Source: Amycolatopsis bullii
GTDB lineage: Bacteria > Actinomycetota > Actinomycetes > Mycobacteriales > Pseudonocardiaceae
Assembly (NCBI RefSeq): GCF_014654205.1
Contig: NZ_BNAW01000072.1
Location: 1 to 34,483 of the forward strand
Direction of reading: 5' to 3'
Length of the DNA stretch: 34,483 bases
In this document: positions 31,781 through 34,483 of the stretch, one piece after another
How the letters are laid out: each line of letters begins with the position of its first letter
Position numbering within the stretch: position 1 is the first letter of the stretch
Program-made: the position numbers and the translations under genes
Notes under the pieces: model-generated
What the model saw: the letters and a program-made list of their open reading frames with translations, nothing else
What the model was told of the DNA's origin: nothing
Database searches by the model: none

Positions 31781-34483
31781 GTGGCCGCGCAGGAAACCGC
31801 ACAGGAAGAGCTCCGCGCCGTCGTCGGCGTGTCCCCGGTGTCGGCCGGCACCGGGGACACGTTCTGGCGGCGGATCGCCCGCTGGGCACCGCCGTGGGCC
31901 GATCGGGACGTGTCCGGGACGTTCGACCGGGAGCTCTTCGGGTTGTCCGGGCGGCAGGCGGGTGCACTGACGGCCGAGCAGCGGCTGCTGCTGGAACTGT
32001 GCTGGGAGGCACTGGAGGACGCCGGGGTGCCCGGTGGCCGGGTGGTGGTCGCGATCGACGCCGGCTGGGACGCCCGGGCCCGGGTCCTGGTCCGCACGGC
32101 GCTGACCGCGATCGTCCGCGGGCTGGACCCGGCGGCCGTCACCATCGCGCCCGGTGCCGGCCTCCCGGTCCCGGTGGCGGGTGAGGTGGTGCTGGCCGGG
32201 TCCGCCGCCGGCGACGACACGGGGGTCGCCGTGGTGAAGCCGGTGGCCGGCCTCGCGGCCGGCGACCGGGTCCGCTGCCTGCTGCGGGACGGCACCGTGC
32301 TGCCGCCGCCCGCGGAACCGGCCGGGGACGGGCAGCCGGGCCCGGCGCACACCGCCGCGGTACCGCTGGTCGTGTCGTCGACCGGTCCGGCCGCGCTGCG
32401 CGAGGACGCCGCGGAACTGCGCTCGTTCCTGGCCGCCCGGCCGGAGACGTCGCTCACCGATCTCGGCTGGACGCTCGCCACCCGGGCCGGGCTGCCGCAC
32501 CGCGCCGTCCTGCTGGCGGACGACCACGCGGCGGCCACCGGGCTGCTCGACGTCCTGGCGGTCGGCGGCACCGCGGCGAACCTGATCGGCGGGCACGCCC
32601 CGGCGCGCGCCGGGGACGTCGTGTTCGTCTTCCCGGGCCAAGGCCCGCAGTGGGCCGGGATGGCCGGAGAACTGCTGGACACCTCGCCGGCCTTCGCCCG
32701 CAAGATCGACGCGTGCGCGGCGGCACTCGAGCCGTTCGTCGAATGGTCGCTCACGGACGTCCTCCGCGGCGTGGCCGGGGCGCCCTCGCTGGAGCGGGTC
32801 GACGTGGTGCAACCGGCATTGTTCGCGGTGATGGTGTCGCTGGCGGAGGTGTGGCGCGCGCACGGGGTGCGGCCGGCCGCGGTGGTCGGGCACAGCCTCG
32901 GCGAGATCGCGGCGGCCCACGTCGCCGGAGCGCTGTCCCTCGATGACGCCGCCCGGGTGGTCGCGGTGTGGAGCCTCCTGCAGGCCGAGTTGCGCGGCCG
33001 CGGTGACATGGCGTCGATCCCGCTGCCGGAGGACGAGACCGCGCGCCTGCTGGCCGGTTCCGGCGGCCGCGCCTGCGTCGCCGCGGTCAACGGTCCGCGG
33101 CAGGTGGTCGTCTCGGGAGACTCGGACGTGATCGCCGGGCTGCTGGCGGACCTCGCCGGCCGTGCGGTCGAGGGCAAGCTGCTCCCGGTCGGGCTGGCGG
33201 CGCACTCCCCGCACATCGACGAAATCGTGCCCCGGCTGGCCGCGGCGCTGGCGTCCCTGGCGCCGAGGCCGCCCGAGATCCCGCTGTATTCGACGGTGAC
33301 CGGGCGCCCGCTGGGGACGCGGCCGATGGACGCCGGCTACTGGTGCGCCAACCTGCGGCAGCCGGTCCGCTTCGCCGAAGTGGTGGCCACGCTCGCCGCA
33401 ACGGAAGCCCCCTGCTTCGTCGAGGTGAGCCCGAACCCGGTGCTGACCATGGGAATGCAGCAGACGTTCGACGAGGTCGCGCCCGCCGCGACGGCGATGG
33501 GCACCCTCCGGCGGGGGCATGGCGGGCTGCGGCAGTTCCGCACCGCCGCCGCGGAACTGCACGTCCGCGGGGTGCCGGTCGACTGGGCCGCGGCGTTCCG
33601 CGACAGCCGGCCCCGCCGGGTGGAGCTGCCCCGGTACGCCTTCCGGCGCACGGAGTGCCCCGCCGTCGAGCCCGCCGAGCCGCACGCGCTCGTCTGGCGG
33701 CCCGGTCCCGGCGCCGGTGCCGGCGCCTTGACCGGCACCTGGCTGGTCGTCCGGCCGGCCGGAACCCACGCCGACGCCGCGGCGGGCATCGCGGCCGCCC
33801 TCGAGGCCCGCGGTGCGGCGGAGGTCCGGCTCTCGGAGTGGCCCGGGCCGGTGCCGCCGCCGGGGCTGTCCGGCGTCGTTTCGTTGCTCCCACTGGGTTC
33901 CGAGGGGGACGGGAGCACCGCGACGGCCGGCCTGCAGCGGAGCTGTCCCGGCGCACGGCTGTGGTCGGTCACCCGGTCCGGCGTCGTGACCGGCTCGGGT
34001 GACGCGGCCGCGGCCGCGATCTGGGGGACGGCCCACAGTCCCGGTCCCGCCGCCGTGGTGGATCTCGACCGGCTCGACACCGGCGCCTACGCCGCGCTGG
34101 CCGAGCTGGTCGCCGCGGGCTCGAGCGGTGCGGTCCGGGGACCGGCCGTCCTCGTCCCGGCGTGGGAGCCGGTCGCCGCGCCGTCGGCACCGTTGCCGGA
34201 AGGCACCCTGTTCGTGCTGGGCCACTCCGCGATCCCGTTCGGCCGCCCGGTCGTCACGCTCGATCCGGCCGCCGGTCCCGAGCACCTGGCCGCGGCGATC
34301 GGGTCCGCGGAGGGTGCGCCGGTCGCCCTCGTCGTGCCCGTCCCGCCCGCCCCGGACGGGCCCGTGCCCGCCGGCCTGGTCGCGTCCACTGTGGACACGG
34401 CCGTGGCGGCCGCGGCGATCCCGGTCACCGTTCCGCTGGTGTTCGTCGTGGCACCGGGGGCGGCCGGTGAGCCCGGGCTCGCC
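31781..34483 (+). CDS. PKS starter-loading protein, 3'-truncated: KS remnant - loading AT - degenerate KR
   Basis: 901 codons are visible and the frame is still open at the right edge. Start GTG 31781 has GGAAGGGG 7 bases upstream. Residues about 45-95 match the KS segment around FDxxFFGxSPRE and QQRLLLExxWEALEDAG; the sequence then jumps to a degraded match to the region before EAHGTGT (here IAPGAG). The active-site Cys segment is absent. AT is about 280-590: VFPGQGPQW, GHSLGE (Ser 372), Trp 397 where extender ATs have the carboxylate-binding Arg, and LAAH (472-475) in place of YASH/HAFH. As I recall it, the erythromycin loading AT likewise has ALWS and MAAH, so a starter without a free carboxylate (propionyl or branched acyl-CoA) is expected. 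From about 640 on there is KR-like sequence whose glycine loop (VLGHSAIPFG) and catalytic Lys and Ser are lost. An ACP and extension modules should follow beyond the window. Confidence 0.88.
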   Translation, partial: MAAQETAQEELRAVVGVSPVSAGTGDTFWRRIARWAPPWADRDVSGTFDRELFGLSGRQAGALTAEQRLLLELCWEALEDAGVPGGRVVVAIDAGWDARARVLVRTALTAIVRGLDPAAVTIAPGAGLPVPVAGEVVLAGSAAGDDTGVAVVKPVAGLAAGDRVRCLLRDGTVLPPPAEPAGDGQPGPAHTAAVPLVVSSTGPAALREDAAELRSFLAARPETSLTDLGWTLATRAGLPHRAVLLADDHAAATGLLDVLAVGGTAANLIGGHAPARAGDVVFVFPGQGPQWAGMAGELLDTSPAFARKIDACAAALEPFVEWSLTDVLRGVAGAPSLERVDVVQPALFAVMVSLAEVWRAHGVRPAAVVGHSLGEIAAAHVAGALSLDDAARVVAVWSLLQAELRGRGDMASIPLPEDETARLLAGSGGRACVAAVNGPRQVVVSGDSDVIAGLLADLAGRAVEGKLLPVGLAAHSPHIDEIVPRLAAALASLAPRPPEIPLYSTVTGRPLGTRPMDAGYWCANLRQPVRFAEVVATLAATEAPCFVEVSPNPVLTMGMQQTFDEVAPAATAMGTLRRGHGGLRQFRTAAAELHVRGVPVDWAAAFRDSRPRRVELPRYAFRRTECPAVEPAEPHALVWRPGPGAGAGALTGTWLVVRPAGTHADAAAGIAAALEARGAAEVRLSEWPGPVPPPGLSGVVSLLPLGSEGDGSTATAGLQRSCPGARLWSVTRSGVVTGSGDAAAAAIWGTAHSPGPAAVVDLDRLDTGAYAALAELVAAGSSGAVRGPAVLVPAWEPVAAPSAPLPEGTLFVLGHSAIPFGRPVVTLDPAAGPEHLAAAIGSAEGAPVALVVPVPPAPDGPVPAGLVASTVDTAVAAAAIPVTVPLVFVVAPGAAGEPGLA

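Noticed and set aside
29152..34483. One PKS module split by an inserted SDR gene
   Set aside because: The KR-ACP piece lies upstream of the KS-AT piece, the reverse of module order. The downstream gene also has its own start, ribosome-binding site and its own KR remnant, so these are two separate proteins.
1..34483. tRNA, rRNA, CRISPR arrays, riboswitches, attachment sites and replication origins
   Set aside because: None was seen by eye in the short intergenic gaps; all gaps are under 300 bases and are accounted for above.

Overview
The window is a high-GC (roughly three quarters G+C by eye), strongly C/G-ending-codon segment of an actinomycete genome. It is the inside of a modular type I polyketide synthase (PKS) gene cluster. 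The codon style and the recurring oligomer TGTGGAC suggest a Pseudonocardiaceae (Amycolatopsis-like) host, but that assignment is an inference. No RNA genes, insertion sequences, CRISPR arrays or attachment sites were recognised.

Left part (2-23643, all + strand, tightly coupled): three giant PKS genes and a type II thioesterase. The first is cut by the left edge and shows ACP | KS-AT(malonyl)-DH-KR-ACP. The second holds KS-AT(malonyl)-DH-KR-ACP and KS-AT(methylmalonyl)-KR(dead)-ACP. The third holds KS-AT(methylmalonyl)-KR-ACP and KS-AT(malonyl)-ACP, and ends without a thioesterase domain or docking tail. If the proteins act in gene order, the last five extensions leave a chain with C3 ketone, C4 methyl, C5 hydroxyl, C6 methyl, C7 ketone, C8=C9 and possibly C10=C11, counted from the thioester. 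Release must use something other than an integrated TE.

Middle part (23727-28899): a 14-helix DHA2-type exporter (+), a convergent TetR regulator (-), a small VOC protein (+) divergent from tetR, then a two-gene leftward unit with a berberine-bridge-type flavin oxidase and an LLM-class oxidoreductase. Two clear palindromes (23646-23665 and 25931-25947) are candidate operators. Strong hairpins separate the convergent pairs.

Right part (29152-34483, + strand): a stand-alone KR-ACP protein in which the KR Ser/Tyr/Asn and the ACP phosphopantetheine serine are all replaced, an HSD10-like short-chain dehydrogenase, and the start of a fourth PKS that leaves the window. This PKS begins with a collapsed KS remnant. 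It is followed by an AT with the two hallmarks of the erythromycin-type loading AT (Arg to Trp, and an xAAH motif in place of YASH/HAFH), then a degenerate KR. It is most likely the starter-loading protein of the assembly line, so biosynthesis probably starts here, continues to the right of the window, and finishes on the three PKSs at the left. The pseudo-KR-ACP protein and the KS-remnant loading module are the most unusual content.
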